A DNA stretch of 64,000 nt from Corallium rubrum (GCA_964035015.1 OZ036000.1:3849099-3913098), one strand, 5' to 3'; shown: positions 1 to 12,325, counted from the stretch's first letter. Notes: generated from the letters alone by a model not told the origin. Made by a program: numbers and translations.

Positions 1-107
1 GCGATGGTTCTGCTTAAGCTCCTAGCCTGTATTGTTTGATAATGTGTATTACACACAATGTTTAACACCAGTGTGGGTCCAATTACCTATCTATCAATGA
101 AAATTAC

Positions 108-3100
108 CGTTTTTCTTCAAGAAACTGAAGGTGGTTGTTTTTCTTTGATCTTGTTCCACGACATGGCTGCGATAATGCTCTTTATAAGAATGAGCGACTT
201 CTTCTTCGGTACTGGAGTGATGAGTAAGAGGAGTGTTCGGACATGAAACCGCTTTATGTTGTTGCTTTAGGGCCCACACTTGATCTAACAAGAGCATTAA
301 TTTGCTTAATCAATCTGCTAAGAATCGATCTCCTGTATTGCGCGCTTCTGTACTGCGTGCTTCTGTATTGCGTGCTTTTATATTATGCGTTCCTGCATTG
401 CGTGCTCCCGGATTGCGCGCTCTTGAATTACGCGCCCCTGCATCGCGCACTCTCGCATTGCGCGCTTCCGTATTGTGTGCTCCTGTATCGCGTGCTCCTG
501 TACTGCGCACTCTCGCATTGCGTGCTCCTGCGTTCCTGTATCGCGCGCTCCTGTATTACGCTCTCTTGCATTGCGCGCTCCTGTATTGCGCTTCCCGCGT
601 TCCTGTATCGCGCGCTCCTGTATTGCGCGCTTCTGTATTATGCGCTCGCTCCTATATCGCGCGCTCTCGTATTGCATGCTCCTGTATTGCTGTATTGAAC
701 GTACCCTTCGGAGAGTGTAACTTCTGCGTCAATACAGGAATTGCTTCATCGTTAAATTCCGATATATCTTCTACAACAGACTCCTTGAAAAGAATGAGGT
801 GTTCATTAAGCGGCATAAAACAAGACAACATTATGCATGAAAAAAGAAGTGTTTAAGAGTGGACAGCAGAACGCTACACAATGCTTCACTGCATGTCTTG
901 AAAATGAGTGGTAAATATCATTTATTAAGTGCAACATAATTTTGTTAGAAATATTGAAGTCCAATCAATGATTTTGAGATACACATAACAGAGAAGCATA
1001 GCCAGAAGTAAGTCGAGTAGATTAATTTAAGGGGGGATGGGAAAGGATTTCCAAATAACTTCTCACCTCATCTTGGTCTCCATTATTAGAAACATCATCC
1101 ACTCCCTAAATGGGAAAAACAAAAACTTAGCAATCGCATTATCGTCTATCGAGAAAACAAATTCTGTCCTGACAAATTCTCGCTTATTACTGATTGAAGA
1201 AATCCTACCGAATTTTGTTTGCTATCATTATTCGATTCTTGCCAAATAGCGGACAAAAGCTTGTAAGCGGCATCCCGTGTTAGAAAAGAACAAAACAAAT
1301 ACTAGAATTAAAAAAGAAAGAAAAATTTGATGAACTGTTACTAATAGTTCCAGATTATGTTACGTACGCTTTTTATTCGCAGGTTGCGTTTTATAGAACG
1401 AACAAGTGAGGTGTGAGCGAGTCAACCTCTGAGCGAGTGAGTTCACCAACCTTCTTTTTTTCTGTACGAAGCAATATCGCATTTGGGAACATGTAAGCAG
1501 TCTTCGCCCGACTGATTGACTTGATTTGTTTGCATTCAAGTTTCACCTGAAATATAAATTTCAAACTAATTTTGTGTTTTTGAAAAACCCCATCTTATAT
1601 TAAATATACGGTATTTTTAACGCGACATTTTTAACGCGACTTTCTTCACGCGACATTTTTGACGCAATATTTTTTGAAGCTAAACGAAACGTATACACAC
1701 ATACCAGAGTTTCAAAGCCAAAGATGTTTGAATAAAAACAAATCCAATTCTGTGAAGCAAACAGGCGACCATGAAGCAAAATGTCTCGGCTAAGAGCACA
1801 GGAATAGTCTAAAAAACAAACAAAAAATTAAATCATAAAAACCTGCTCTCCTTCCCCCACTGGAGAAAAATAATAGTGTCTCAAGCATACCATTGATGGG
1901 AAATTCCTCTTTAGGTATATCTTTGAAAAGTCTGTGAAATTCTTCATAAGGATTACGGGGAGATAACAAAACCTATGATAAAATCAGTTGATACATTTAC
2001 ATGCTTAAGCGTACAGGATTAATTTTTTAAATAATAGATACAGCATGAGCAGCCGAGCTGTATCTGATTTACAAGGTGAGCTGCAACACTGCAAACTATC
2101 TATTATTCACTGTTATATAAAATCTCCTTATTTCATTTATACTGATCTCGAATAAAAAGTAAAATTTGGAAATAAAAATTTAAACAAATTTAAACTTTGG
2201 GAGAGACAGCAGATGGGAACAGGCCTGGAAAAGTGCACTGGAGGACGCCCTTCAACCCCTCAGAGATTTCTTTTATCTCATTCTGTTTATTTCTCTCTTG
2301 AATTTATGTTTCCAAAGTGCATGGCTGGTTTAATATTATGACGTTATGTATGCAATTTATTGAAAATTCAAAATAAATTCGAAATAGCGCCTGATTTTTT
2401 TGACTCGAATTCAGAGTTTGTGCAACTTTTGAGTGGTTCAATTTTATAAACCCTCCAAAGCACAGAGAAACGCTTTTGAACATTGATATTTATCATCATC
2501 GTCTTTTTAATAGGGTGCAAGCCGCTATTCACCGCTTTAATATGATCGCTAGTTGTACTTGTATTTGTAGACCACTGTTTTTGTAAAGTGCCACGTGGTC
2601 AGTTTTGGACTGGCATCCTTTCGCAAATGGCTTAAATAAGCCTATAAAAAAATTCCTGCAGAGCTTGCACACTGAAAAAAAAATCCTGCAGGGAATTTAA
2701 GCTGAAAAAAAATAATTCATGCACACATATTTTTCACACACCCCTCCCTTGATTTCTAATGGTCCAGCCCTTAGTTTTAACAACGAAATACTAACATTTC
2801 GAGCGAAGCCCTTCATTAGAGTAAACTGATGAAGAGCTCTGCTCAAAACGTCGGTTTGTCGTTGCCAAATTTCAGTACCTTTGCTCTATCCAAAAACACA
2901 GCCTACGCAGCACTCTTTTACATACTTCTCAAATATGTCATATGTATGGTGTGATCGACTACTTTTGTCTACGAGTGAAACACATCGTCATTTCATGCTT
3001 GATATATTTGACGTGGAAATATGCCACGTGGCCCGTATGGATAGATAGCCTTTTTGTTTATTTATCTAGTTCAGTTAGTTTCATCACATTTGACAGTTCA

Positions 3101-3816
3101 TAATTTCATTGAGAGCGCCTCGCATGGCCAGCCCTGTAATCAGCTCTAATGTCCCATTTGCGCTTTTCCGATTTTGACGGCCCACGTCTCTAGTGTAAGC
3201 GATATTGATTGGTTTTTATTCTTTTATTTATAAGTAGTTTATCTAACAAAGTTGTCGGGGGGAAAATAGGGTTTATTATATATCAGTGCAGAAAAACAAT
3301 AATAATATTCGACTTATATTGACCTATACTTTCTATATAAATACACGATTGCATTACATTCCCAACTCAAGTAGATCTGCATCATGATATATATTAGCCA
3401 TGCTGCCCATGCATGTAAATCGGACGATATAAAAAGTTCGTTACCCAAACCAGAATTTACGCGGCTTCAATCTTTATAGATATTATACTGAATATCTCTG
3501 AATACGCCTTATTACATGTAAATACCTATTTTCAGTTCGAATATCTACTTTACACATTGGCCTTTGCGGCTCCATTTAACCGTCAGTTCCATATCAGAAT
3601 TCGACACCCAGATTTTACTTGATTCCAGATTTTACTTGATTACTTTAAGTATACGCAGACTATGTATTCCACTTCTTTTTTTTTTAAAAAAGTAAAGAAT
3701 ATAAAAAGTCTTACCCTAACACCTTTTGGAAGCTGTAGAGAGTTTCCCCTGTTCCGTCGCCTTGGTGATTTCTTTTTGAAAGCCTTACTGGTTTTTAATG
3801 TATCAGGCGAGTCCAT
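108..3816 (-). CDS. 5' part of an unidentified host gene (three exons, runs off left edge)
   Basis: I do not recognise this gene. Three minus-strand exons join in frame at GT-AG sites: 3715-3816 (ATG at 3816, 34 codons, phase 0), 705-783 (phase 0 to 1) and 108-284 (phase 1 to 1). Exon 1 starts MDSPDTLKTSKAF and is strongly basic (KKKSPRRRNRG), which suggests a nuclear localisation signal. Exon 2 is acidic (ESVVEDISEFNDEAIPVL). Exon 3 is polar and reads PNTPLTHHSSTEEEVAHSY. No transmembrane segment or recognised fold is seen. The donor of exon 2 directly abuts a 15-bp minisatellite. The exons at 5677-9676 end in phase 0 and could splice into the exon at 705-783, so they may be an alternative 5' end of the same gene. 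Exon phasing is seen directly; expression is inferred. Confidence 0.5.
326..700. repeat. 15-bp minisatellite
   Basis: About 25 degenerate copies of a 15-bp unit resembling CTGTATTGCGCGCTC. Because the period is a multiple of three, several frames on both strands stay open and encode meaningless 5-aa repeats. It lies in the intron between the exons at 108-284 and 705-783 and touches the splice donor of the latter. Confidence 0.85.
784..3714. other. Intronic stretch without recognisable genes
   Basis: About 2.9 kb of AT-rich sequence between two exons of the left-edge gene. I see a short run of related ACGCGAC words at 1618-1670 and a head-to-head pair of hammerhead-ribozyme-like motifs at 2791-2858. 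Nothing else is supported. Confidence 0.5.
2791..2858. ncRNA. Head-to-head hammerhead-ribozyme-like motifs
   Basis: On the + strand CTGATGA (2826-2832) is followed by a GAGC/GCTC stem and AAAAC, where an active hammerhead would have GAAAC. On the - strand, starting at 2819, CTAATGA is followed by an AGGGC/GCTC stem and an intact GAAA. Such motifs occur in Penelope-like terminons and retrozymes. Each copy differs from the catalytic consensus, so activity is unlikely. Confidence 0.35.
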
Positions 3817-4675
3817 TATATGATTGACGAAATTTGACGCGAGAAGCAGGCAAGTCAATGTACTGTGGGTCGCAATACACCCCAGGGAAAGTGTGTATTC
3901 GGAGGCGACCATAAAAATACACGACTCTTTGCACAAAGTGATTTTCTTTTCATGTTGCAGGTGGCAGAAACACATCATGAATTAGTAATTACAGCTAAAA
4001 TTTTATTTTGATAACTACACAACTAAAAGCCTTAAGTATACGCTTTAGTATATTTAGCTTGGTTCGCGAAGAAGCGGTGTTTTTCACAGCTTTTCTGCAA
4101 CCTGATTGGTTCGTGAGTGGTCTTTACAAACCGGTAACGACCGGTCCTTACAACAAAACAACAAAAAAACTGAAAAAACCTTGCAGGAAAAATTGAGGAA
4201 ATGAGAGAAATTTAAACTGAGCAAAAAATTACTTCCTCGACGTAAAATCAATTTAAACGAAACGTTTGGAGATGACAATGAAACGTCTTATTGTTATAAA
4301 AATAAATTCGTTCAAATCTCGTGGTTGTTTACAAGGTTTCTACGGTTCAGGTGTATGGATTACGGAATAAGATTATTATTCTCGCTGAGCCGTATCATAA
4401 TAAAAATAACCCAAACATTTTGGCGGTGTTTGCGGCAAAATTATGCTGCCCTTGGATAATTCCTCGTGCCGTTTGAAAAAAACACTACACATGCAGACAA
4501 CGCCACAGCTATGTTCAACGTTGTTCTCAGTTAGTTAGCGTTCCAGGTGCTGCTGACTGCTACTATTAACTACAGTACTCCAGTCTGTTGTGGCAGACTC
4601 CTGAAGATGCATCATGACAGCTGCCACTCTCTGTGCTGCGCATTTGTTAGTTAGGCAAAGTGATGCTGCAGGCCA

Positions 4676-5336
4676 TATAGACCCTTTTAATAAGTAAAGA
4701 CTACGAAATTTTCACCCTATAACATCAAATTCTTTATAATTCTTCTTTAGAATTCTTTTCAAGTTCGTTTAGTGTCTTAGACCCCGTTTACGCGATGCCG
4801 GTACAATTTGAAAACGGAACAAAATCATGCCGGTATGCAAATACAGCATATAACACTTCATGTTATTTTTGTGCTGGTATCGTGTAAACGCAAGGCCTAA
4901 ACGGCATGATTTTGTTCCGTTTTCAAATTGTACCGGCATCGTGCAAACGAGGTCTTAAGGTGAGGTAACATGGCAACATTTTTCTTTAACTTTTCGTTGT
5001 TGCACGTATTACCACCCACCTTAAACATTGCTACGCAACAATGATTTTGTTCCAAGTTGAAAAACTTCGTTAGAAAACTAGTAAACTCCAGTTCTACTTG
5101 CTGCAACATGCTAATTCAACTTGCAACAAAATCATTGTTGCACGACAATGTTTAAGGTGGGTGATAATACGTGCAACAACGCTATTCAACTTGCAACGCA
5201 AAAATGTTGCAGCAATTTGTTGCTCGTATTATTTCACCTTTAGATTTTGTACATTTTCAATAGAATTCAGAAGGCTGAAAATGACGTCAAGTGCGGGAAA
5301 TGATCACGTGCTCTGCACTTATTAAAAGGGTCTATA
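4676..5336. mobile_element. MITE with TATAGACCC ends, holding two nested MITEs
   Basis: Twenty-bp terminal inverted repeats (TATAGACCCTTTTAATAAGT) bound 661 bp and begin and end in TA, as in Tc1/mariner-type elements. Inside are an inverted-repeat element at 4779-4955, whose arms of about 23 bp begin AGACC next to TTA, and another at 4957-5242 with AAGGTGA ends and long self-complementary arms. No coding capacity. Confidence 0.8.
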
Positions 5337-5502
5337 GACCACTTTCATAACAACGACTAATTTGAATATTCTTTTATGTTCTGGCCTCGTTTGTGTGTCT
5401 GCAATTTAAAAGAATCGTTGCTTCATAACGAGGCTAAGAATGCTCATTTAGATGCACATAAAAGTATATTTAAAGCGTCAGCCATTATGAAAGTGGTCTA
5501 TA
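5333..5502. mobile_element. MITE with TATAGACCACTTTCAT ends
   Basis: A 170-bp element with near-perfect inverted ends TATAGACCACTTTCAT and ATGAAAGTGGTCTATA. It shares its first four bases with the end of the preceding MITE, so the two sit back to back. Non-coding. Confidence 0.8.
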
Positions 5503-5676
5503 CCTTCCTCCTTAAAACTCTCTCTAATCAATCATAACTTTTTCGGACTCTATATACATTGGAAGTTCTCTACAATAAGTGGCCTGAAATTTCACTTTCA
5601 CTTTTTTAGACTACCATGTATTATATTATGTTTATTATATAAATTATTACAATACTGTATTGCTTATTATTATTAC

Positions 5677-6338
5677 CTTAAGCCGTGATAGCCTGGTTGG
5701 ATGAAACTAAATATTAACAGAAAGAAACACCAATTTAATAAAAAGATATCACATAAGGAGATTTTGACTGTATATACTGGTAGCTGCTGCTTGCCAGTAA
5801 CATTTTACTGAAGATAAATCAGAATAGTCCAATGGCTGACACTCTACAGAATATATTGGCAAGAGGGCAAAGGTTAGTCAATGTAGCAGCCTGCTAATGT
5901 TTTCAAAAGTCCACACATGTAGGGAATCATTTGTGATATCCCTTACAAAAATTCCACATCAAATCACATGTGATCACATATTATGATTTTGGAACATGTT
6001 CATTTGGAATTTTTGTAAGGGATAATATCAACAATATATGACGCCAAAATGCTGGAGGCAACTCCTAGCTAAATCAGCCATAACTGGCTCTATATTTTGT
6101 CTGTCTAATGCCATAAACAATCTTGAACTCCTCAAATAAGAACCTTTAAAAGTTAAAAGTTCAACTGCCCACTTAACCTTGACTACGAAACTACCCACAA
6201 CCAACCTATTTCTTATTATACTAACTGTCTAATGCCAGAATCAGATGATTTACTTGAATTGTCAAGAACAACCCCTTTTGTTATTTACTCTTTTAACATG
6301 AAATATCAGATGATATTTCAGTGATGGATTTACATGGT

Positions 6339-6393
<55 letters not shown>

Positions 6394-9300
6394 GGGGGGG
6401 GGGGGGCACCCCCTGGTCTTGGCCAAGGGGGTGCAGTGGGGTGCCAATTGCTTAAACTTCATGCTATCATATGATTCATAGATATATTATGATTCATATA
6501 TTAGCTATCATATGATTCATAGGTATTAATAGGTATAAAAAAAATTTTTCTGGCGGGCTTCGTCCCCCTACCCCCAGCCCCACCACCAGCTCAGACCCTG
6601 GACCCTGCCGGGGCTGTGTCCCCAGACCCCTGCTGTAGCTCCCTCAGCGGCACTCCACCCTGTCTTGGTCACACCCCCCCCCCCCCGCCGCAGGCCTGAT
6701 CTCACTTCACTCACTCAGCACCCCTCCCCCCCTATCAGATCAAACTGGATCCATCACTGGACAATTTTAGTCATAAAAAAGAGAATTAGCCCCATACCAC
6801 CTAGAGAGCAAGGGATTAATCCTTTTTCCTACTAGGCCACCCAAAACTTGCCACTTTATCTTACTCTGTCTAATGCCAGATGATTTTACCCATCAAGTGA
6901 TGGTTAACTGGGCCTATATGTGCCCATCTGCCTTTCTTAATTAACCCTCTTTTAATGTGAAACATCATAAAAGAGAGAACCCCCCAGTGGCATGGTGGCA
7001 GGGGGGCCCAAGGCCCCCCAGCTGGGGTTGCAGAAGGGGCACCAAAATTAGCAAGGGCACCAAAACTAGCAAGGGGTGCCAAAACTAGCAAGGGGCACCA
7101 AAACTAGCAAGGGGTGCCAAAACTAGCAAGGGGCACCAAAACTAGCAAGGGGTGCCAAAACTAGCAAGGGGCACCAAAACTAGCAAGGGGCACCAAAACT
7201 AGCAAGGGGCACCAAAACTAGCAAGGGGTGCCAAAACTAGCAAGGGGTGCCAAAACTAGCAAGGGGCACCAAAACTAGCAAGGGGCACCAAAACTAGCAA
7301 GGGGTGCCAAAACTAGCAAGGGGCACCAAAACTAGCAAGGGGTGCCAAAACTAGCAAGGGGCACCAAAACTAGCAAGGGGTGCCAAAACTAGCAAGGGGC
7401 ACCAAAACTAGCAAGGGGTGCCAAAACTAGCAAGGGGTGCCAAAACTAGCAAGGGGCACCAAAATTAGCAAGGGCGCCAAAACTAGCAAGGGGTGCCAAA
7501 ACTAGCAAGGGGTGCCAAAACTAGCAAGGGGCACCAAAACTAGCAAGGGGTGCCAAAACTAGCAAGGGGCACCAAAACTAGCAAGGGGTGCCAAAACTAG
7601 CAAGGAATGCCAAAACTAGCAAGGGGCACCAAAACTAGCAAGGGGTGCCAAAACTAGCAAGGGGTGCCAAAACTAGCAAGGGGTGCCAAAACTAGCAAGG
7701 GGTGCCAAAACTAGCAAGGGGTGCCAAAACTAGCAAGGGGTGCCAAAACTAGCAAGGGGCACCAAAACTAGCAAGGGGTGCCAAAACTAGCAAGGGGTGC
7801 CAAAACTAGCAAGGGGTGCCAAAACTAGCAAGGGGTGCCAAAACTAGCAAGGGGTGCCAAAACTAGCAAGGGGTGCCAAAACTAGCAAGGGGTGCCAAAA
7901 CTAGCAAGGGGTGCCAAAACTAGCAAGGGGCGCCAAAACTTAACAAAATAAACCTATTTCTTTGTATAGCTAGGTCTTCAATGGGGGATATAAAGATCTG
8001 AAATCTGTAATCTTTTGTGTTTTCTATGAAGTTTTATAATCTTCAGAATTCTGTAAAATCTCACTCCAAAATGCAGGCAATGGCATATCAGAGACTCTAG
8101 TTTTCACAGTTTTCCAGGGGAGCATACCCCCTGGACCCCCCTAGAGGTTTGGCGCTACTTTGGTGCTCGCATTGGCATGGCGTTGTTTGTTGTAATATTT
8201 TATATTGCTACTTGAGTTATTTTAAAACAAAAAATGCGACCATTTATCAAATACAGTAATGTCTTTCTTTCTTTTTTTCATTTTTGTTTTGTTGGTTTTT
8301 TTTTTTTTTTGGGGGGGGGGGGGCACGAAAGCTAATCTGGCCACCCCAGCCTAAAACTTGCCACCACACCACTGGAACCCCCATATCACCTACTAGGTCG
8401 ACAAAATCAGCCACTTTGTTATTTGACGCTGTCTAATATGCCAGATGATTTTACTCCTCAAGTGAGATTAACCCCTACGAGGAAAAGGGGTTAAGCCATT
8501 CCTAGCTAAGCGAACCAAAAATGGCCAATTTTTTAAACTTTCTCTAACCCGCTAACATCAGACAATTTTAATGGGTTAAAAAAAGGCAGTGTTGCCATAT
8601 GAGTGAAACCTCACAGTATCTTAATATTTACAGTAATGTAACAGAGAGATAATTTACCCATACATGTAAGCTACTATATGCCTATAATTGCTATACATGT
8701 ATACTATGATCGACTAGTCAGTCACTAATTACAGAAACACTGTTGATTACTGGCTGATAATTCAGCTCAATTCTATGTAGACTACAACAACACAGAACTA
8801 AAATACTTAGAATATATAAGTCTTCCATAAGTCTTAATTCTGACCTTAGTCTCACTGGCCAGTTTTACTTGAAATGCAATATCATCTATTCTGCTTTCTG
8901 AAGAAAACCTGAAAATACAAAAGATCCCAGAATATTTTTGATCCTTTCACAATTCAGTCAATGAATCATTGTGTTTATAGCAGCTACACAGCTATGTGAA
9001 GGGCAGCTAGTTAGTTATGCAAAGTTTATTAATTAATGGTTAGCTAATACTTGACACCTTGTACTTCAAATATATTATATTATATTTCAATATATTTTAA
9101 TTCACAAAATGTTACTAAGAACCCAGAGAACCTCTGCTAAGAACCTTTAATACCAAAATATAACAACGTTATAAGAGTACAGTTATAAAGAGATATTACA
9201 ATGTTTACCCCGTTTCACACAAAGGTGTGAAAATGTTTTGTATCAGATTACAATGTTTCAGTTTATATCCAACAATGAGTTCAAAATAATGTTAATTCAA

Positions 9301-9676
9301 TGAGCTCAGTTGAAAAGGGAAATAATATTAACACCATAACTGTTTCAAGTCAAGAGAGAGATTATACTGTAGTATTATAAACTTTTAATATGATTCTCGT
9401 AAGACGAAGGTCGTAATTTGAATTATGCTTGATATTTGATTATATATAACCTAATTTTCCCCCTAGTTTTTCTCATGCTTAAAATGTTAGCCAACATACC
9501 TGCCTTCTTGTTGCCCTGGTACAGAATATTGGCTTTCCTCCAAAATAGAAGGACTTGTGTGACCTAATTTAAAGAACAAAAGAATAAACGATTAGAATAT
9601 CAGAAAAAAAGTTTAAAAAAAGAAAGAACTCACATTTACGAAAGTTCAGGCGTTTTACGGTCGCAGGAGAGGTCAT
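5677..9676 (-). CDS. 5' exons of an unidentified gene, possibly an alternative start of the left-edge gene
   Basis: Unrecognised. Exons on the minus strand: 9634-9676 (ATG at 9676, ends phase 1, donor GTGAGT), 9500-9563 (phase 1 to 2), 8845-8908 (phase 2 to 0, acceptor TATTTTCAG) and, less surely, 5677-5706 (30 nt, phase 0 to 0). The N-terminus reads MTSPATVKRLNFRK, then polar, Ser-rich sequence (TSPSILEESQYSVP) and FSSESRIDDIAFQVK. No domain is recognised. Phase agreement across four independently found exons is the main support. The last exon ends in phase 0, which matches the exon starting at 783, so this may be the distal promoter form of the gene at 108-3816. The first three exons are better supported than the fourth. 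Confidence 0.45.
5937..6024. mobile_element. 88-bp foldback MITE
   Basis: Arms TATCCCTTACAAAAATTCC and its reverse complement, about 19 bp each, separated by about 50 bp and bounded by TA. Non-coding. Confidence 0.65.
6319..6759. mobile_element. hAT-type MITE, copy 1 (CAGTGATGGAT ends)
   Basis: Ends CAGTGATGG and CCATCACTG bound 441 bp. The interior matches the copy at 51680-52114, including a GCTATCATATGATTCATA block and a C-rich block. A TG microsatellite (about 6338-6390) followed by a run of about 18 G has expanded inside. The flanking 8-mers match poorly, so only the ends and homology support the call. Confidence 0.7.
7035..7940. repeat. 19-bp minisatellite with two alternating unit types
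   Basis: About 48 tandem copies of GGGGTGCCAAAACTAGCAA. Nearly all variation lies at one site, where units read either GTGCC or GCACC; a few carry ATTAG or GAATGCC. The right half is mostly GTGCC and the left half mixed. Confidence 0.9.
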
Positions 9677-10384
9677 GGCCTACAGACAGCTGTCCAGAAA
9701 ACGACGATGAAGATTTGCATCAGTTCTGATCACTGAAAGCCTGTGAGAAAAGCAGCTGGGTTTCTGAATAATTTGCATAAGTCAAACGCCCCACAGGTCA
9801 TAGAGTATTGCTAAAAACACTTTATTCAAAAACAAAACACATGTTCTGTATTAAATGTATTATGTGGTGACTAGAACTGTACTGTAGTGGCCAACTTCTT
9901 TGGGAAACAGCGTCTACGGATAGCGAAATACCACAAATTTAAGGGCCCTGCTATTAAATTCAATTGTGTTCTTCATTGAATAACAGAATAAAGTTTAATT
10001 AGAATGGATGCTTTACATGGCTTCCCGTTATTTCTGAAAACGTCTTGGAATTGGCATACCGTACTACACGATAAGCCAGCCGGCCGGCAGCCGTTTTTTG
10101 GACGGGCATTTGAAAAAGACGGCTTTTGTATGTCAGTGTATGTAACACCACAAACAAAATGTAAATACCTACGCGTCACGTTGACGCCGTCTTCGAAAGG
10201 AACCTCATTATCGATTGTTTTATCAAGTGCTTTTTCAATACGATGATTACGATCCTTGCTTCACAGACCACAGTTTGACTTCTTGTACGTTATCTCTTAC
10301 TGTATAGCTAAAATGCGTTTTTGCATGAGGTTACGCCGGAAATTAAACATTTTCTGAAGGGAGGGAGGGAGCATGCCTGGCGAG
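9677..10384. other. Gene-poor stretch; possible promoter side of the minus-strand gene
   Basis: Overlapping open frames on both strands at 9973-10246 show no recognisable domain, so I call no gene. The upstream side of the ATG at 9676 should hold its promoter, but no TATA box is evident. Confidence 0.3.
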
Positions 10385-11184
10385 AGGGGCTCTCTCCTCC
10401 GCAGAGGCTTTGCGTGGATAATGAGGTCTAACATGAAGTAGCTACGTGCTACGAGGGAAAACCGCTAGTGGAAGAAACGTGGGCGTAAGGTCAGAGGCGT
10501 GCGGTGAACCCTGGGAAGACGGAAAACGAGAAAAGAAGGAGGCCTCTGCCAGATAATGTGCCGTTCTCTGGACAAATCCGCGGTTCTCTGGTCATGGCAG
10601 ACAGCGACGATAGTTTGCACGAAGTACATTGTTTTCTTCAAGATCTAAGGCTAGAATGTACTTCTGGATGTTATTCTGAATTTTTCTATGGAATCACCTG
10701 CCGAACGGGTCGAAAAATTCGAAACGCTGCCAGACTGACAAACGTTTCATCGAACGTTGTCATGATCAACTGCCTGGAAGCTTTCCACTCCTGATTAAGT
10801 ATTAACTTGATAAACAAAGCCGACGAACAGCGCTAGAAATATTCTCGGTGCTAACTTTCTACGACATAATGGTAAGATCTATGTTTACAACAGTTCGTCC
10901 TTTGATGAATGATAAACTTTCTCATGTAGCGTTTGTTTTATACTTTTATTTGCATAAATTCAAAACCGGAAAATCCTGTCCTTGTGTTGCAGTAACATTG
11001 TCGAGTTGAGAAGTATCAGCGATTTAAATGTGTCTTTTGTCCACAGTTTAGTGATTTCCGACTTTTGCGCAATCTCGTTCCCAGTCGTCATCCCGCGCGG
11101 TTGCTGTGAGGCGGGGAAGACTCTGGGGAAATCGAATTTTCATAGAATTCCTATTGGATGCTTAGAAACAATGACCTTGACCGG

Positions 11185-11799
11185 ATGTCACCTTTCAACG
11201 GAAAGGAAAACCCGCAAAGGCGAACCCTTTCTGTTCCAAGCAACATCACAAAAATGCATTGTCGCTGTTGCCGTAAGTTTATTGCAAACAATTATGTTAA
11301 TTTGTTTGAAACTAAGAAAGCGTTGACTGAAAATATTATACATGCAATAGAGCAGTACGGTGGAATAATAATTAAAGAGCGCGACATTGGACGCTTGTCA
11401 ACTGTTGTTTGTAAATCGTGCTATCTTCTTGTGAAAGGCATTCAAGACCGCGTGAAGAAGTTTTCGTCACTTTGCCAAACTGGAAACACTTGTAGTGAGG
11501 CAACTACTGGTAAACGGTTAATGAGTGTACGAAGTCCTGCACAAAAAACGATGTCGCCATCTGTTTCTTCTAAATCAAAGCGTGTCAGGCAATCGACTTC
11601 AACTTCAACTCATAGCCGTGAAACGCAATCATCGCAGGATTCACACGTATTTCCACAATCGTTGTTATCTCGGTTCAACACGATCGCTCCGGCTATTGTC
11701 CCAGACACGTCGACACCCGAGCAAACTACTGACAAAAAATCTAAGAAAGAGAGCAGGTGTCATGAAATTCTACGGTCTGCAGGTCTTCGAAATATCCAG
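11185..11799 (+). CDS. ZAD-like zinc-finger protein, first exon (transposon gene)
   Basis: Open from ATG at 11185 (MSPFNGKENPQRR) to a GTACGA donor after 11799 (205 codons, phase 0). An upstream in-frame ATG at 11158 is possible. A HCRCC...CKSC cysteine pattern about 50 residues apart resembles a treble-clef ZAD-type finger. The rest is Ser/Thr-rich and basic (KSKRVRQSTSTSTHSRE), ending CHEILRSAGLRNIQ. The likely role is DNA binding by a transposon protein. Later exons are not found: a TTA-type MITE lies in the intron and the minus-strand helicase follows. The family call is from cysteine spacing only. Confidence 0.5.
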
Positions 11800-11888
11800 G
11801 TACGAATATGACACTTAACAGTATAATTAACTTTGTTTATGTACTGCATCGCCTCGCTTTATTTACATTGTGTTTTTATATATTCTTA

Positions 11889-12273
11889 GGCCTGTTTTAG
11901 ACGGCGTGCTTTTCATGTGTCGAATCTAATAGTAATTTGGGACGACTCAAATCTATTTAGCACGGCAGTCAATTTATACGGCGAACCAAATAGGTCGCAC
12001 CAAATACCGTTTCGTATTCTGTGAACCTAATATAGAAAATATATTTTAATAATTTATGCATTAGATATGGTACATGAGAAGTTCGCCGTCTAAATCGATC
12101 TAAACCAACGTCGCACCAAATGCATTAAGTACGACCAATTCAGTCGAACTTAATCAAAAGGTCGAACCAAATAAAAACTGCCGTACCTATTTGATTTAGA
12201 CGCCGTGCTTATCATGTACCTAATCTCTCCTATTCGGTTCGGCACATGAAAAGCACGCCGTCTAAAACAGGCC
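11889..12273. mobile_element. MITE with TTA target duplication
   Basis: Arms GGCCTGTTTTAGACGGCGTG and reverse complement, about 31 bp, bound 385 bp. TTA flanks both sides (11886-11888 and 12274-12276), fitting the PIF/Harbinger-type 3-bp duplication. Smaller inverted words (GCACGGCAG, CTGCCGT) lie inside. Confidence 0.85.
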
Positions 12274-12325
12274 TTAGATCAACCAAAATTCAACAACTTT
12301 GTTGCCGGACGCAGTGCCATTGAAA

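Larger units (their letters stand above)
6040..8595. repeat. Diverged repeats of a unit containing CTGTCTAATGCCAG
   Basis: The word CTGTCTAATGCCAG followed by TGATTTTAC and CAAGTGA recurs in diverged form near 6103, 6227, 6867, 8428 and 8560, and again near 52170. These look like old copies of one unit of roughly 120 bp, broken up by the hAT MITE and the 19-bp minisatellite. No coding sense. Confidence 0.5.

Noticed and set aside
243..856. Overlapping Leu/Cys- and Ala/Arg-rich frames
   Set aside because: Produced by the 15-bp minisatellite.
5833..5875. Possible plus-strand start MADTLQNILARGQ with a GTTAGT donor
   Set aside because: Good-looking context, but no partner exon was found on the + strand and exons of the opposite strand flank it.
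7035..7940. CRISPR-like array
   Set aside because: Units are contiguous 19-mers without unique spacers, in a eukaryotic intergenic or intronic setting.
9973..10246. Overlapping 68-aa and 80-aa frames
   Set aside because: On opposite strands over the same DNA, without splice or domain support.
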